Positions 18,708 through 28,412 are shown, counted from the first letter of the stretch. The stretch is DNA of 64,000 nucleotides from Leptolyngbyaceae cyanobacterium JSC-12 (GCA_000309945.1 CM001633.1:1894292-1958291); one strand, 5' to 3'. Numbers and translations are program-made. The notes: a model not told the origin generated them from the letters alone.

Positions 18708-20597
18708 ATGGCTTTCTACCATCCACCCCATCGGCAGCAGGGACAGTATCGCTACGATCCAACAAACCTGGATCAAGCTGGTCCTGCTCGTTTGTTTCCT
18801 TATGCCGGAGAAGATGGGTTGCTGCGCTATGTGATGACTCGCCTGGGACGGAACCTGCTGAATGAAGGGCGGTTATCTCAACCCTGGAATTTACTATCTG
18901 ATCAGCTTGAGGAAGGCACGAAGATTCTGGAAAAAGCCTGGTATTTTCTGACAACTCAATTAGTTGATTTCAAAATCTTTCAGTCGGGCTGGTTCAACCT
19001 GGATTTGCCCCCGGATGAACAGTTTAATTCTGAATTTGTCCAGGCACGTCGCGCCATGATGAATGCGCTACGGGATGCGCAGAAAGCGTCAGAAAATTTC
19101 TCATCTCTGCCAGAAGCCCAAACGCGCTTTTACAATGCCTTAAACTCGCATGGATACTCTATGCCAGTTGCTGCATCTCTGCATCAGCGGGATGGTGGGC
19201 TTAGCGATCGCGAATTTGCTCGGCAGCGCCTTGCCGGACAAAACCCTATGGTGTTGCGCCAGATTCAATCAACTGATCAACCCTTCCTGCAAAACTGGGG
19301 AGAATCTTGCACTCTGGCAACCGGAGAAATTATTGACTGGGTGCAGGCAGCCAATCAACACCGCTTGTTTATTGCCGATTATCCGCTGTTAGCGCATCTC
19401 ACTCCTGCAGATTTGCAGATAGGACGGTATGTGGGTAGTCCCATTGCTGTGTTTTACCACTCTGAATCTGGTCTAGAACCCGTGTTGATTCAACTGCAAC
19501 CAGGTAGCCTTCTAACGCCACGGCAAGATGGTGATGCCTGGATGCGAGCAAAGCTCTATGTCCAGGTTGCAGATGTCACCCACCATGAACTGATTGCTCA
19601 TTTAGGGGATACTCATCTGGCGATGGAAGCCTTTGCCATTGCTACTCCACGCCAACTGCCAGTGAATCATCCCCTGTACCGTTTGTTGAAACCTCATTTC
19701 CAATTCTTACTGGCAATTAATACTCGTGGAAATACGATTCTGCTGGGCGAAGGTGCCGCGATTGATGACCTGATGGCACCTACCCGTGTTGCCTCGTTGG
19801 AACTGATTAATCGTGCCTACCGCGATCGCCCCTTCCAGGACTATGCCCTGCCTAACAATCTTCAGCAACGGGGAGTGACTGCTGCAGTACTGCCAGACTT
19901 TCCTTACCGGGATGATGCACTACTGCTGTGGGATGCGATCGCCCAATACACGACCAATTTCTTGCAACAGTATTACTCCGACGATACCGCCGTGCAACAA
20001 GACCGGTATTTGCAAGCCTGGGCAGCCGAACTGGGTGAACCTCTGGATACTCGTCCTTCTGGGGAATTTCCGCAAGCTCCAGCCTGGATGCCTCCAGCAC
20101 TCACAACCGAAGTGGGGTTGAATCTGGACAATCTTCCTACCTATCCCCGTGTACCTGGATTCCCTACCCAACTCACCAGTTTGCAACAGTTGATAGATAT
20201 TGCGACCCAGATCATTTTCACCTGCGGACCGCAACATGCCGCTGTGAACTTCAGTCAGTTTGACTATGTTGGGTATCCTGCAAATGCACCCTTGGCTGCT
20301 TACAGTCCGCCGGATGTTTGCACTGCGGTGTCTAATCTATTACCCCCTCTAGAAAAACAGTTGGGACAGATGGAACTGACCCTGGCTTTGAGCGGGATTC
20401 GCTGGGGAACGTTGGGCAGTCTGGCACAGATTAACTTTACAAATCCTGGCGATCGCGCTGTGCTCAGGCAGTTTCAGGATGAACTGAACAGGAGCGAACA
20501 AAAAATTAGCGATCGCAACCGTAGACGACAGCTTACTCGGGGCGTAGACTACCCCTATCTATTGCCCTCCCGCATTCCCAATAGCATCAATATTTAA
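18708..20597 (+). CDS. Lipoxygenase (catalytic domain only)
   Basis: The 629-aa protein is a complete lipoxygenase catalytic domain without the plant PLAT domain. All five iron ligands are present: His298 and His303 (AHLGDTHLAMEAF, the HX4H pair), His510 and Asn514 (CGPQHAAVNFSQF), and the C-terminal Ile629 (IPNSINI). Landmarks HPLYRLLKPHFQF and FPYRDDALLLWDAIAQYTTN are conserved. The enzyme inserts O2 into polyunsaturated fatty acids to give hydroperoxides (oxylipins). No signal peptide. Cyanobacterial members are patchily distributed, so horizontal spread is plausible though not shown by composition here. Confidence 0.93.
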   Translation: MAFYHPPHRQQGQYRYDPTNLDQAGPARLFPYAGEDGLLRYVMTRLGRNLLNEGRLSQPWNLLSDQLEEGTKILEKAWYFLTTQLVDFKIFQSGWFNLDLPPDEQFNSEFVQARRAMMNALRDAQKASENFSSLPEAQTRFYNALNSHGYSMPVAASLHQRDGGLSDREFARQRLAGQNPMVLRQIQSTDQPFLQNWGESCTLATGEIIDWVQAANQHRLFIADYPLLAHLTPADLQIGRYVGSPIAVFYHSESGLEPVLIQLQPGSLLTPRQDGDAWMRAKLYVQVADVTHHELIAHLGDTHLAMEAFAIATPRQLPVNHPLYRLLKPHFQFLLAINTRGNTILLGEGAAIDDLMAPTRVASLELINRAYRDRPFQDYALPNNLQQRGVTAAVLPDFPYRDDALLLWDAIAQYTTNFLQQYYSDDTAVQQDRYLQAWAAELGEPLDTRPSGEFPQAPAWMPPALTTEVGLNLDNLPTYPRVPGFPTQLTSLQQLIDIATQIIFTCGPQHAAVNFSQFDYVGYPANAPLAAYSPPDVCTAVSNLLPPLEKQLGQMELTLALSGIRWGTLGSLAQINFTNPGDRAVLRQFQDELNRSEQKISDRNRRRQLTRGVDYPYLLPSRIPNSINI

Positions 20598-20631
20598 GGC
20601 GTGTTTGGGCAGGTATGAAGCACTGCTCTTC

Positions 20632-21387
20632 TTATAAAAACCCTTCCTGTTCTAAATCCTCGATTAACTGCAACCCACGCGGATCGCCCACTCGCAGCAG
20701 TGCTGTTCTAGCATCTTCCCGCACGCCTAAATCTTCATCTTCTACGATAGTTTCTAACAGAGCATCAATCGCTGTTGCGTACACCACGTTAGAAGGCAAT
20801 TCGCGGCACAACAATCCAATTGACCAGGCACAGTTACTCCGGACGGCTGAAACAGGATCATTTCGCATTGCTTCGATTAGAGGTGGGATCGCCGCAATCA
20901 CAGATTCATATCCAACTGATGCCATTTGCGCCAGGGAACTAGCTGCCCACAACCGAACAGCAGGAATATCTGTTTTAAGGGCATCAATTAAGGTTGCCAG
21001 GGTGCGGCGATCGCGGCAGTTGCCCAGTGCCCAAACCACCCCCTTGCGTACATACCCATTCCAATCCGTATTGTATTGCTGGATGAGCGATTCCACAGCT
21101 TCCTGTCCAGGATTACGACCCAACCCATAGGCCGCACTCACTCGCACCAAGGGGCATCCATCCTTTAACAGCCGAACGAGATGGGGAATTGCTCGGTCAT
21201 CTTGAATTTCGCAAAAGGCTCTCGCAGCCAACATGCGTTGATTGATGTCGGCTGATTCTAGCAATGCCAACATTGCCTCTGGGTCAGGTTTGTCTACTGG
21301 TTCCGAATCGAGCGGCTCCAGTTTATCCAGAGGGCTTTCCAAATCGTCAGCGCTGAGAAGCGTTAGCTCGTCATCTTCGTCGTACAT
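20632..21387 (-). CDS. HEAT-repeat protein (PBS lyase-like repeats)
   Basis: The 251-aa protein has about five ~31-residue HEAT repeats (IPHLVRLLKDGCPLVRVSAAYGLG, VVWALGNCRDRRTLATLIDAL, EDLGVREDARTALLRVGDP) after an acidic N terminus. Related repeat proteins in cyanobacteria act as phycobilin lyases (CpcE type) or phycobilisome-associated factors (NblB); the lack of a partner lyase gene makes a general scaffold role equally possible. It is convergent with the lipoxygenase gene, 34 bases apart. Confidence 0.8.
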   Translation of the reverse strand: MYDEDDELTLLSADDLESPLDKLEPLDSEPVDKPDPEAMLALLESADINQRMLAARAFCEIQDDRAIPHLVRLLKDGCPLVRVSAAYGLGRNPGQEAVESLIQQYNTDWNGYVRKGVVWALGNCRDRRTLATLIDALKTDIPAVRLWAASSLAQMASVGYESVIAAIPPLIEAMRNDPVSAVRSNCAWSIGLLCRELPSNVVYATAIDALLETIVEDEDLGVREDARTALLRVGDPRGLQLIEDLEQEGFL

Positions 21388-21449
21388 AAGTCAACTTTAC
21401 AGCACAGAGGGGTAGCTGTTCGATTGTCAACTTATCACAACCAATTTTC

Positions 21450-21722
21450 CTAAAGGGCTTGTTTCTCAAACAAGATGACGAATTTCTCGTTGAGGGAGCG
21501 TTGCTGAAAAAATTTTAAGTGCCCATCCGCATCCGAGCGACTTCGAAAGCGAGCCACTATTTCAGGCTTTTTGTCCTTTCCGATCCGGGCGATCGCCCAA
21601 CGATTCAACCGGTCTTTGTAAGAAGCTGAGGTCTGCTTAGGGAGAGGCGTTTCACGCTCACTCAAGCAGGCTGCTTCAAACTCGCCCGGCACGGGGGGAT
21701 TGATCTCAGTGTTAGATAGCAT
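21450..21722 (-). CDS. Hypothetical protein, 90 aa
   Basis: A small soluble basic protein. The C-terminal half (DRLNRWAIARIGKDKKPEIVARFRSRSDADGHLKFFQQ) looks like one compact alpha/beta module of the SPOR-like or 'query' type seen in small cyanobacterial proteins. I cannot name it. It lies upstream of the HEAT-repeat gene on the same strand, 62 bases away, and could be cotranscribed. Confidence 0.6.
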   Translation of the reverse strand: MLSNTEINPPVPGEFEAACLSERETPLPKQTSASYKDRLNRWAIARIGKDKKPEIVARFRSRSDADGHLKFFQQRSLNEKFVILFEKQAL

Positions 21723-22073
21723 ATAATGAAAATTCCTCTAAGGATAATTAGGGTGTCGTGCATCTCTTGGCGGGGAAACACGGCATCCTATGAACACGAT
21801 TCAACCCTGATGATTCTTAATCAGTCAACTGTCAAGACTTGTTTATTAAAGAATAAGTAACGCTGATCTGTCACAGAGTCAGCAAGAAATCACTTCAAAC
21901 CTCACAAACATAGGGACACTACCGACCCCAGCAATTGTTTTTCTCTAAGACTAGACTTTGACTTTAGTGTTCAACTGTTTCAAACCTAGTCTACTCGATA
22001 AACTGGTTGTAAAGTAAAGTAAACGCAAAAAATTAAAGCTCGAAAAATTTATTTTGAGCTGTGCTAATTCATT
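21723..22073. other. Intergenic region, no feature seen
   Basis: About 350 A/T-rich bases between same-strand genes. No ORF with a ribosome site, tRNA or convincing hairpin was found. It presumably holds the 3' end of the narM transcript and the promoter of the 90-aa gene. Confidence 0.45.
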
Positions 22074-22547
22074 TCACAGCATTTTACCTGCCTGCTTAAC
22101 GAGCTTGAATTCTTTTAATGCTGGTAAAAAATTGCGATTCTCATGACTGGAACGGCTGAGTTTGATCAACGCAAACCGTTGTAACGGAGTCAATGCTGCC
22201 CACTGATCCAGCGAGATTGCAACTCCAACCTCAGTTGCTTTTTCTACAACACTTGTCGGGATCGTTGTTGCATTCTCCCAGGCGGGAGATGGGTCAACTG
22301 GGAGAGTGGATACTGCAGTACCAGTACGGTCTAACACTATCTGTTGAAGGGTTGTCCGATAAACTTCTACGTCAGATGCAGTTTTACAAGAAAGATCAAC
22401 CAGACGTTGGCGATCGCTCTGGCTAAATTGATTCCACTGGGTTAATTTCAGTTTGATGCCGCAAGTGTCTAGTTTGAGGCGAATCTGCATAGGAATGCAA
22501 CGCAAAGACTCAACAAAGTCTGACTCAAACTCAAAAAACTCAGACAT
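22074..22547 (-). CDS. narM: Nitrate reductase associated protein
   Basis: The 157-aa protein matches the cyanobacterial NarM family: N-terminal FFEFESDFVESLRCIPMQIR and LDTCGIKLKLTQWNQFSQ, then the conserved second half VGVAISLDQWAALTPLQRFALIKLSRSSHENRNF. NarM is required for active nitrate reductase in Synechococcus, probably for enzyme maturation. No nir/nar genes are nearby. It lies 16 bases downstream of the psiE-like gene, suggesting cotranscription. I saw no clear GTAN8TAC NtcA site upstream. Confidence 0.85.
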   Translation of the reverse strand: MSEFFEFESDFVESLRCIPMQIRLKLDTCGIKLKLTQWNQFSQSDRQRLVDLSCKTASDVEVYRTTLQQIVLDRTGTAVSTLPVDPSPAWENATTIPTSVVEKATEVGVAISLDQWAALTPLQRFALIKLSRSSHENRNFLPALKEFKLVKQAGKML

Positions 22548-22563
22548 ATAGTTACCCAGCGTT

Positions 22564-23034
22564 TTATTGATGAGGTGTGCGATCGTTAACTCGTCGAATA
22601 ATCCAGTAGCTAATTGCCAGTGCTAAAATCGCGGCTGCTAAAGCAATCAAATCAATCCCAGCTGTTTTTTCCAGGTCTAAAATAATAATCTTTCGAGAAA
22701 CTGCAATCAATGAGGTCACAACTACTAATTCTGCCTGAATTGTGTGACTTTTAAGATAAGCTGTAATGTTCTCAAGGATTTCTAATGCAATCAACACATT
22801 GAGAAACAACCCAAAAATCTTTGTGATCGTAGTACTAAACAGTCCATAGGGTTCTGACGTAAATAGATCAAATGTCAGGAAGAGAATCAGATCAAGGATT
22901 GTAACAATGATGACAACCACCATTGCGATCGACAACACCTTAGCGACGATTCCCTCAAATCTGCCCAGGTATCTTACAAAATTCTCGTTGCCAAAAGTCT
23001 TGCTGAGTCGCTGAGTGAGTCGTTGCAATCGCAT
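22564..23034 (-). CDS. PsiE-family membrane protein
   Basis: A 156-aa inner-membrane protein with four hydrophobic segments (IAMVVVIIVTILDLILFLTF, ITKIFGLFLNVLIALEIL, QAELVVVTSLIAVSRKIII, LIALAAAILALAISYWII) and the PsiE motif LEILENITAYLKSH. The E. coli founder is induced by phosphate starvation; its function remains unknown. It is the first gene of a likely two-gene unit with narM. Confidence 0.82.
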   Translation of the reverse strand: MRLQRLTQRLSKTFGNENFVRYLGRFEGIVAKVLSIAMVVVIIVTILDLILFLTFDLFTSEPYGLFSTTITKIFGLFLNVLIALEILENITAYLKSHTIQAELVVVTSLIAVSRKIIILDLEKTAGIDLIALAAAILALAISYWIIRRVNDRTPHQ

Positions 23035-23230
23035 GAGAGTAGGGCTGGTAAATTGAACCTATCGCAGTGAGCATACTAAACTGACGGGTTCAGGGGCAAT
23101 CACTTGACGCATTCAATTGTTGTCATAGCAACAATCAAGCTTCCCCTCTCCCTCCTACCATGAGACTAGGGGCGCTTTTAAGTGTTCCTATCTCAAACCC
23201 GATCCTTTTTAAACTACGAGTGCAACGACA

Positions 23231-23722
23231 ATGGAGAATTTAGGAACTCAGCTCAGTCAATTTCTGGAACCGATCGCTGCCTGGTTCCGTACCCTCAATA
23301 CGCCAGAGCCAATTGTACATTGGGGGCATCCCGTAATGATGGGCATTGTTGCGTTCGTCATGGGTAGTTATGTTGCTTATGCTGGTTGGCAAGGGCGACT
23401 TTCACCTAACAAAGATACGCAAATCAAAAGCCGTGCAGATCACCGGAAACTAGCTCCATTAATGACTTTATTTATTACGCTGGGTTACACAGGTGGTATT
23501 TTGTCGCTTGTGATGCAAAATAAACCAATTTTGCAAAGTCCTCATTTTTGGACTGGTTCAGCTGTGGTGTTGCTGCTGTGGACCAATGGCTTAATTTCAC
23601 TCAGCGGGTTTGGTGGTGATAAACCTGCTTTAAGAATGACCCATGCCTATCTGGGAAGCCTAGTAATGCTGCTCTTATTGATTCATGCTGCGTTTGGACT
23701 GAAACTAGGATTATCTATCTGA
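23231..23722 (+). CDS. DUF4079 membrane protein
   Basis: A 163-aa protein with four transmembrane segments and conserved histidines (VHWGHPVMMGIVAF, RADHRKLAPLMTLFITLGY, HAYLGSLVMLLLLIHAAFG), the DUF4079 pattern common in cyanobacteria and chloroplast-related lineages. The paired histidines resemble a cytochrome b561-like haem site, which is an inference. It is followed by a strong terminator. Confidence 0.82.
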   Translation: MENLGTQLSQFLEPIAAWFRTLNTPEPIVHWGHPVMMGIVAFVMGSYVAYAGWQGRLSPNKDTQIKSRADHRKLAPLMTLFITLGYTGGILSLVMQNKPILQSPHFWTGSAVVLLLWTNGLISLSGFGGDKPALRMTHAYLGSLVMLLLLIHAAFGLKLGLSI

Positions 23723-23775
23723 CTCTAAATAGAATCAGCGACATTTTTCTCCCGATTTTGGGAACTCTAAGTCTG

Positions 23776-23800
23776 CCTCAAGCCTTGCTTGGGGTTTTTT
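23776..23800 (+). terminator. Intrinsic terminator
   Basis: Stem CCTCAAG / CTTGGGG (7 bp, one G-T) with a 5-nt loop is followed by TTTTTT. It ends the DUF4079 transcript and lies 21 bases before the comEC start, so comEC needs its own promoter or read-through. Confidence 0.85.
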
Positions 23801-23820
23801 CATGATCAGGGTGCTCAAGG

Positions 23821-26046
23821 ATGCATATGGGGTCTATTACAGCGGCGATCGCTTGCATTGCGTGGATTGTGGGATTGCTCTTTACTGCGATTCCCTTTGG
23901 AGGTTGGATTTTACTTGGAGTCGGGATTTTAGCAACCTTACTGGTTCCGCATTTCTGGAAAACGGCTCTGTCTGCGAAACTATGGCTAGTGGCAGGTGTG
24001 ATTGCGCTCTTGGCAAATGGGTATTTTCACCTGCGCTTGCCCCAGCCTCAGAATCACGACATTAGCCGGTTGCTATCTCCCACCGAGAGTGCCTTAACTG
24101 TATTGGTTACAGGCAATATTTCTAGCTTGCCCCAGTTGACCCGGAATCACAAAGCACAGTTTTGGCTGCAAGCACAGCAAATTGCACCGATTGGAGACGG
24201 TAAACCCATTACTGGAAAGGTTTACGTCACTGTGCCACCCGAGCAGGCAACGAAATTGCATCCTGGGCAACGGGTGAGTGTATCGGGTGTGCTTTATCTA
24301 CCAAAACCCGCTGCAAATCCTCAAGGGTTTGATTTCAAAGCATTTTTGCAGAAAGAAGGTAGTTTCGCTGGATTGCGGGGCGATCGCGTAGAACTGCAAC
24401 AAGACTCTACTGGTTGGGGATGGTGGCAGGTGCAGCAGCGTATTGTGCAGGCACAGCAAAAAAGTCTGGGTTCTCCCGAAGGTGCATTAGTAAGTGCAAT
24501 GGTGTTGGGCGGGCGATCTGTGGATCTACCTTACGACGTGAAAGATGCATTTGTACGAGTGGGACTTGCCCACGCATTGGCGGCTTCCGGCTTCCAAACT
24601 TCGTTGATCTTAGGAGTTATGCTGGCGTTAACTCGTCGCTTCTCAGAACGCGTGCAATGTGTCGCTGGTTCACTGGCGCTCGCAAGTTTTGTTGGTTTGG
24701 CAGGGTTGCAACCAGCAGTGTTAAGGGCTGCATTGATGGGATTGGGTGGATTGTTAGCACTGGGGCTAAATCGTAAGATGAAACCGCTGGGAGCACTGCT
24801 ACTAACAGCAACAAGTCTGCTGGTTATAAATCCATTGTGGATTTTCGATTTGGGATTTCAACTCAGCTTTCTAGCAACTTTGGGATTGCTGGTTACGGTG
24901 CCGCCTTTAACAAAACGCCTGGATTGGATGCCAACTGCGATCGCGCCTCTCATTGCAGTTCCCATTGCTGCCTATATATGGACATTACCATTGCAATTGG
25001 GTGCATTTGGAGTGTTGTCTCCCTACAGCATTCCAGCAAACATGCTTACCAGTCCATTGATTTCCCTCATTAGCCTGGGAGGAATGGCAAGCGCTATGGT
25101 TGCAATCGTTTGGTTGGATGGCGGAAGTGCTCTGGCTGGGTTGCTAAAGTATCCCACCCAAGCATTGATTGCTATTGTGAATGGTTTTAACCGCTTACCT
25201 GGAAATGCCCTGGCAATTGGTACCGTCTCAGTCGTCGTGGTTATCACACTTTATACGCTGATTGGTTTATCCAGTTTCCATCGTTGGTGGCAAAAGCGGT
25301 GGTGGTATAGCTTAGCAATGGCAATTATGTTGCTGATCATGCCTTTGTGGGCTGGTGCACATTTAACAAAGGTAACCGTTTTGGCAACCAACCGAGAGCC
25401 TGTACTAGTGTTGCGAGATCGCGGTCGAGTATTGGTGCTGGGAGAAGTCGAACCGCAGACGGCCCAGTTCACTCTCATCCCTTACCTGCAAAAGCATGGA
25501 ATCAATCAAATCGATTGGGCAGTTTCGCTAGATTCATCAATGGCGACTAACTGGAATGCAATGAGTCAACAAATATCAATCAAATACTTGTTGCAGCCTT
25601 CCGTCACTGCGGTCAACTATCAACCAGAGCAGACGAGTGTTACTCCGCAATCAGTGCTTGTACCGCTTGTACTCAATCAGTCTGTACAAGTGGGGGCAAC
25701 TCAAATTAAGTTGCTCAATCCCAATCCTGCGATCGCTCAATTTACTATTCGCAACAAAACATGGCTCTGGCTGGCAACGATGCGAATGGAGGAAGCAAAA
25801 ACTATCCTCAGCATGGCTCAAATTCCGTCTGCTCAAATTCTTTGGTGGAGTGGTACTTTCATTCTGCCAGAACTAGTAGAAGCGGTTAATCCTGAGGTTG
25901 CAATCGCTTCTGCCCAAACAGTAAATCCAGAAACAGCTCACTACTTTCAACATCGAGGCATTCCTGTCTACATCACTGGGCAAGATGGAGCTATCCAATG
26001 GACAGGATCTAAAGAATTTACCCCCACTCTGGATGCGATCAATTAA
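23821..26046 (+). CDS. comEC: ComEC/Rec2 family DNA-uptake channel protein
   Basis: The 741-aa protein has the ComEC layout: N-terminal membrane segments, an OB-like DUF4131 domain (about 60-180, LTVLVTGNISSLPQ, LHPGQRVSVSGVLYLP), the multi-pass Competence domain (about 220-490, VGLAHALAASGFQTSLILG, FDLGFQLSFLATLGLL), and a C-terminal beta-lactamase-like region (about 520-730). This last part lacks the HxHxDH metal motif expected for an active nuclease (LDSSMATNWNAM instead). ComEC moves single-stranded DNA across the inner membrane. An internal ATG (23827) has better spacing from AAGGA and may be the true start. Confidence 0.92.
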   Translation: MHMGSITAAIACIAWIVGLLFTAIPFGGWILLGVGILATLLVPHFWKTALSAKLWLVAGVIALLANGYFHLRLPQPQNHDISRLLSPTESALTVLVTGNISSLPQLTRNHKAQFWLQAQQIAPIGDGKPITGKVYVTVPPEQATKLHPGQRVSVSGVLYLPKPAANPQGFDFKAFLQKEGSFAGLRGDRVELQQDSTGWGWWQVQQRIVQAQQKSLGSPEGALVSAMVLGGRSVDLPYDVKDAFVRVGLAHALAASGFQTSLILGVMLALTRRFSERVQCVAGSLALASFVGLAGLQPAVLRAALMGLGGLLALGLNRKMKPLGALLLTATSLLVINPLWIFDLGFQLSFLATLGLLVTVPPLTKRLDWMPTAIAPLIAVPIAAYIWTLPLQLGAFGVLSPYSIPANMLTSPLISLISLGGMASAMVAIVWLDGGSALAGLLKYPTQALIAIVNGFNRLPGNALAIGTVSVVVVITLYTLIGLSSFHRWWQKRWWYSLAMAIMLLIMPLWAGAHLTKVTVLATNREPVLVLRDRGRVLVLGEVEPQTAQFTLIPYLQKHGINQIDWAVSLDSSMATNWNAMSQQISIKYLLQPSVTAVNYQPEQTSVTPQSVLVPLVLNQSVQVGATQIKLLNPNPAIAQFTIRNKTWLWLATMRMEEAKTILSMAQIPSAQILWWSGTFILPELVEAVNPEVAIASAQTVNPETAHYFQHRGIPVYITGQDGAIQWTGSKEFTPTLDAIN

Positions 26047-26100
26047 GAATAAAGGACAGGAGCAGACAAGAAGACGAGTACAATGATTAAAGTCACTTTT

Positions 26101-26185
26101 GGAGAGGTGGCAGAGCGGTTGAATGCGCTTGACTCGAAATCAAGTTTGGGGCAACCCAACGGGGGTTCGAATCCCCCCCTCTCCG
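26101..26185 (+). tRNA. trnS-CGA: tRNA-Ser(CGA)
   Basis: A full cloverleaf: acceptor GGAGAGG / CCTCTCC, anticodon stem-loop CTTGACTCGAAATCAAG with anticodon CGA, a long variable arm (GGGGCAACCC) and a T-arm with GGTTCGAATCC. The long variable arm confirms a type II serine tRNA; discriminator base G; CCA is not encoded. Confidence 0.97.
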
Positions 26186-26550
26186 TTTATTGATTTTATC
26201 CACATGAATAAAATCCTGCTAAATTTCTGAGAGATAGCCGTAGAAGCCTTGTTAAATATTTTATTTTGAGTGAAATATAGATTCTGTAAAGATCAGCCGC
26301 TCTGTGATAAGGGACTGTATGGAGTGACTTAAGTCACACCTGTGTAAAAGCTTTCTCAGTATGATTAATAGTAAATTGTTACTAGCTTTACAAACGCTTA
26401 CTTAAACTGGGTGTTTGGATAAGTCTGCGATCGTTACTTTTCATTCAAGCAACTTCCCACTAGAATTGGAACCGGAATAAGGGGTTCTGATCGTCACCGG
26501 AAGTCAAATTCTAACAGTTACCGTTCCTGAGCTATAGACTTTCAACTATC
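26186..26550. other. Intergenic region
   Basis: About 365 A/T-rich bases between the tRNA and the next gene. No ORF, terminator or recognised operator was identified. It presumably contains the promoter of the 429-aa gene. Confidence 0.45.
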
Positions 26551-27840
26551 GTGAGCACCTGGACAGCCCGCTATACTTGCCACATCGCAGAAGAAGAGCA
26601 GCAACTGTATGACCATTTGCTGAATATTGTGCAGACGGAGTTACCGAGTCAGTTAGTACAACGATTTCGAGCGTTGTTTATTGATGGGGTCGGATACCCT
26701 GACGCAGAGATATCGGCGATTCTTGATAAAATCGCTGCTTCCAAAGCTGCTGATCAAGAGTTCCGCTTTGTTCTCAATCGCTGCTGCCATATCTTAATCA
26801 ACCGCTGGCAAGCCCGCCCTCAATTTCAGTCTTACATTCCAGCTCTCATTGATCTGTTTGAGACAACGCCATCTCGCTCCGGATTTGAATTGTCACGTTC
26901 TCGTTCGGTTCGTCGCGTGCGGGAGTTGGTTAAAGACTTTACTGCAACTGAACAGTATCTTACCTTACGCCGCCTGGCTCAGGTAATGGGCCAGAATTCT
27001 GACTCGGGTAGCCTTGCTGGAAACGAGCCGTTGGGAATGTTGATTCGGCGCTATCCCTATCTTTACGACCACTGCCTCCTAGCAGAGGGTAGCACTTACG
27101 AGCAGCAGCAAACTATTCGCCAACTGCGATCGCGGGCACAACGCCAATACGAAATTGATTTATCGCAGTTTGTGACTTACCAGGTACGGCGATCGCAGCT
27201 TAGTCGGAGTAACCTACCGGAGAATGCAGCTCGAGTCTTAAAGCCTGTCAATAACCCCACCTTACTGCCAGATCAAGAATTGTGTAAAGCACTCAAGCAT
27301 TTTGCTGGGAAATCGCAAGGAGCATATACCTATCGAGATTTAGCTCAATGCTTCTTAACCCATACTTCTCAAGCAGCGTCCTTCCGCGCATTTAAGGATG
27401 ATTTGTATCAATACATCACATCATCAGTCGATGCAGAATACGGTAATCGTCAATTTAATAATCAACTTTACGCACAGCTTAAAAATACACTGCCAGACAG
27501 TAACGCTCAAAAAATGAATGACTTTCTACTAGTGAGAACATGCAGCCAGCTACTCAACTTTTTGGTAGTCGAAAGTTCACAAAAACCACATCATTTTTTA
27601 TTTATTGACCTGATTTCAAACGTTGGACCGGCGATTACAACTGGGCTGCTGCTAAAAATTGTCTTAATTTGCCGAAAAGTGAAACCCCATCTGGAAAAGC
27701 GATTTTCTATTTTGTTCAATCATTATGAGTCCTCCAAACGAGAAGCGGTTCAGTGGCTAGTTCAGGCTATGGAGTACCTCAATCTGGCTTTAAGCACAAA
27801 CTTTAGTACGCTCGACTTATCTTTCATCAGTCAGTGGTAG
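26551..27840 (+). CDS. Hypothetical protein, 429 aa
   Basis: A soluble, largely helical protein with a GTG start. Features seen: Arg-rich segment SRSRSVRRVRELVKDF (about 110-128), the helical repeat-like stretch QQQTIRQLRSRAQRQYEIDL, and a C-terminal helical domain (LLKIVLICRKVKPHLEKRF). No signal peptide, membrane span or catalytic motif was recognised. It looks like a conserved cyanobacterial family of unknown function. It stands alone upstream of rpsU on the same strand. Confidence 0.7.
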   Translation: MSTWTARYTCHIAEEEQQLYDHLLNIVQTELPSQLVQRFRALFIDGVGYPDAEISAILDKIAASKAADQEFRFVLNRCCHILINRWQARPQFQSYIPALIDLFETTPSRSGFELSRSRSVRRVRELVKDFTATEQYLTLRRLAQVMGQNSDSGSLAGNEPLGMLIRRYPYLYDHCLLAEGSTYEQQQTIRQLRSRAQRQYEIDLSQFVTYQVRRSQLSRSNLPENAARVLKPVNNPTLLPDQELCKALKHFAGKSQGAYTYRDLAQCFLTHTSQAASFRAFKDDLYQYITSSVDAEYGNRQFNNQLYAQLKNTLPDSNAQKMNDFLLVRTCSQLLNFLVVESSQKPHHFLFIDLISNVGPAITTGLLLKIVLICRKVKPHLEKRFSILFNHYESSKREAVQWLVQAMEYLNLALSTNFSTLDLSFISQW

Positions 27841-27951
27841 CCTTCACTGAGAGTCTTTTCAGCGTGTAACGGCTTATGTATAATAGTTGATCATCGCCTC
27901 ACTTGAGGGACATGTAGTCGTGTTATTAGTTTTTGGGAGAGATCATCGCGA

Positions 27952-28131
27952 ATGACCCAAGTAGTTCTTGGTGAAAATGAAGGAATTGACTCAGCGCTCC
28001 GAAGATTTAAACGCCAGGTTTCTAAGGCAGGGATTTTGGCTGATTTGAGATCTCATCGCCACTTTGAAACTCCTTTGGAAAAGCGTAAGCGCAAAGCAAT
28101 CGTGGCTCGTCGTAAGAGACGCTATAACTAA
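27952..28131 (+). CDS. rpsU: 30S ribosomal protein S21
   Basis: A 59-aa frame translating to [20 protein letters not shown] and ending in a Lys/Arg-rich tail ([17 protein letters not shown]), the S21 pattern with the conserved ESALRRFKR-like block. S21 is a basic small-subunit protein that helps initiation complexes form. The ATG follows a GGGAGAG-containing leader. Short length, strong basic tail and start context make this secure. Confidence 0.93.
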   Translation: MTQVVLGENEGIDSALRRFKRQVSKAGILADLRSHRHFETPLEKRKRKAIVARRKRRYN

Positions 28132-28195
28132 GTTTAATCATTTACTTTTATTGTCTTTATCGAAAGCTTTAATAGTTTTCGCGTGCAGACTTTGG

Positions 28196-28236
28196 AAGCG
28201 ACCGACAGCAAACTTTCTGTGAGCTGATGGTCGCTT
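28196..28236 (+). terminator. Probable rpsU terminator
   Basis: An 8-bp stem AAGCGACC / GGTCGCTT encloses a 25-nt loop with a small inner CAGC/GCTG stem, followed by TTCTCCTT. The T-tract is weak, so the call is tentative. Confidence 0.5.
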
Positions 28237-28412
28237 TCTCCTTATAAAAGGCATAAGTTTGATGCCAACAAGTTGGAACCTTTGCAGCTGAACTGGCGTC
28301 TTCTTCAGACAAGGTATCAATTTGTCACAAGTCTATTGGGCATTCTAAAGACAGCATTTTTCAGATTGGCACTCTGCTTTAGACTTTTTCTTGCTCTTCT
28401 CACTGGATAACT

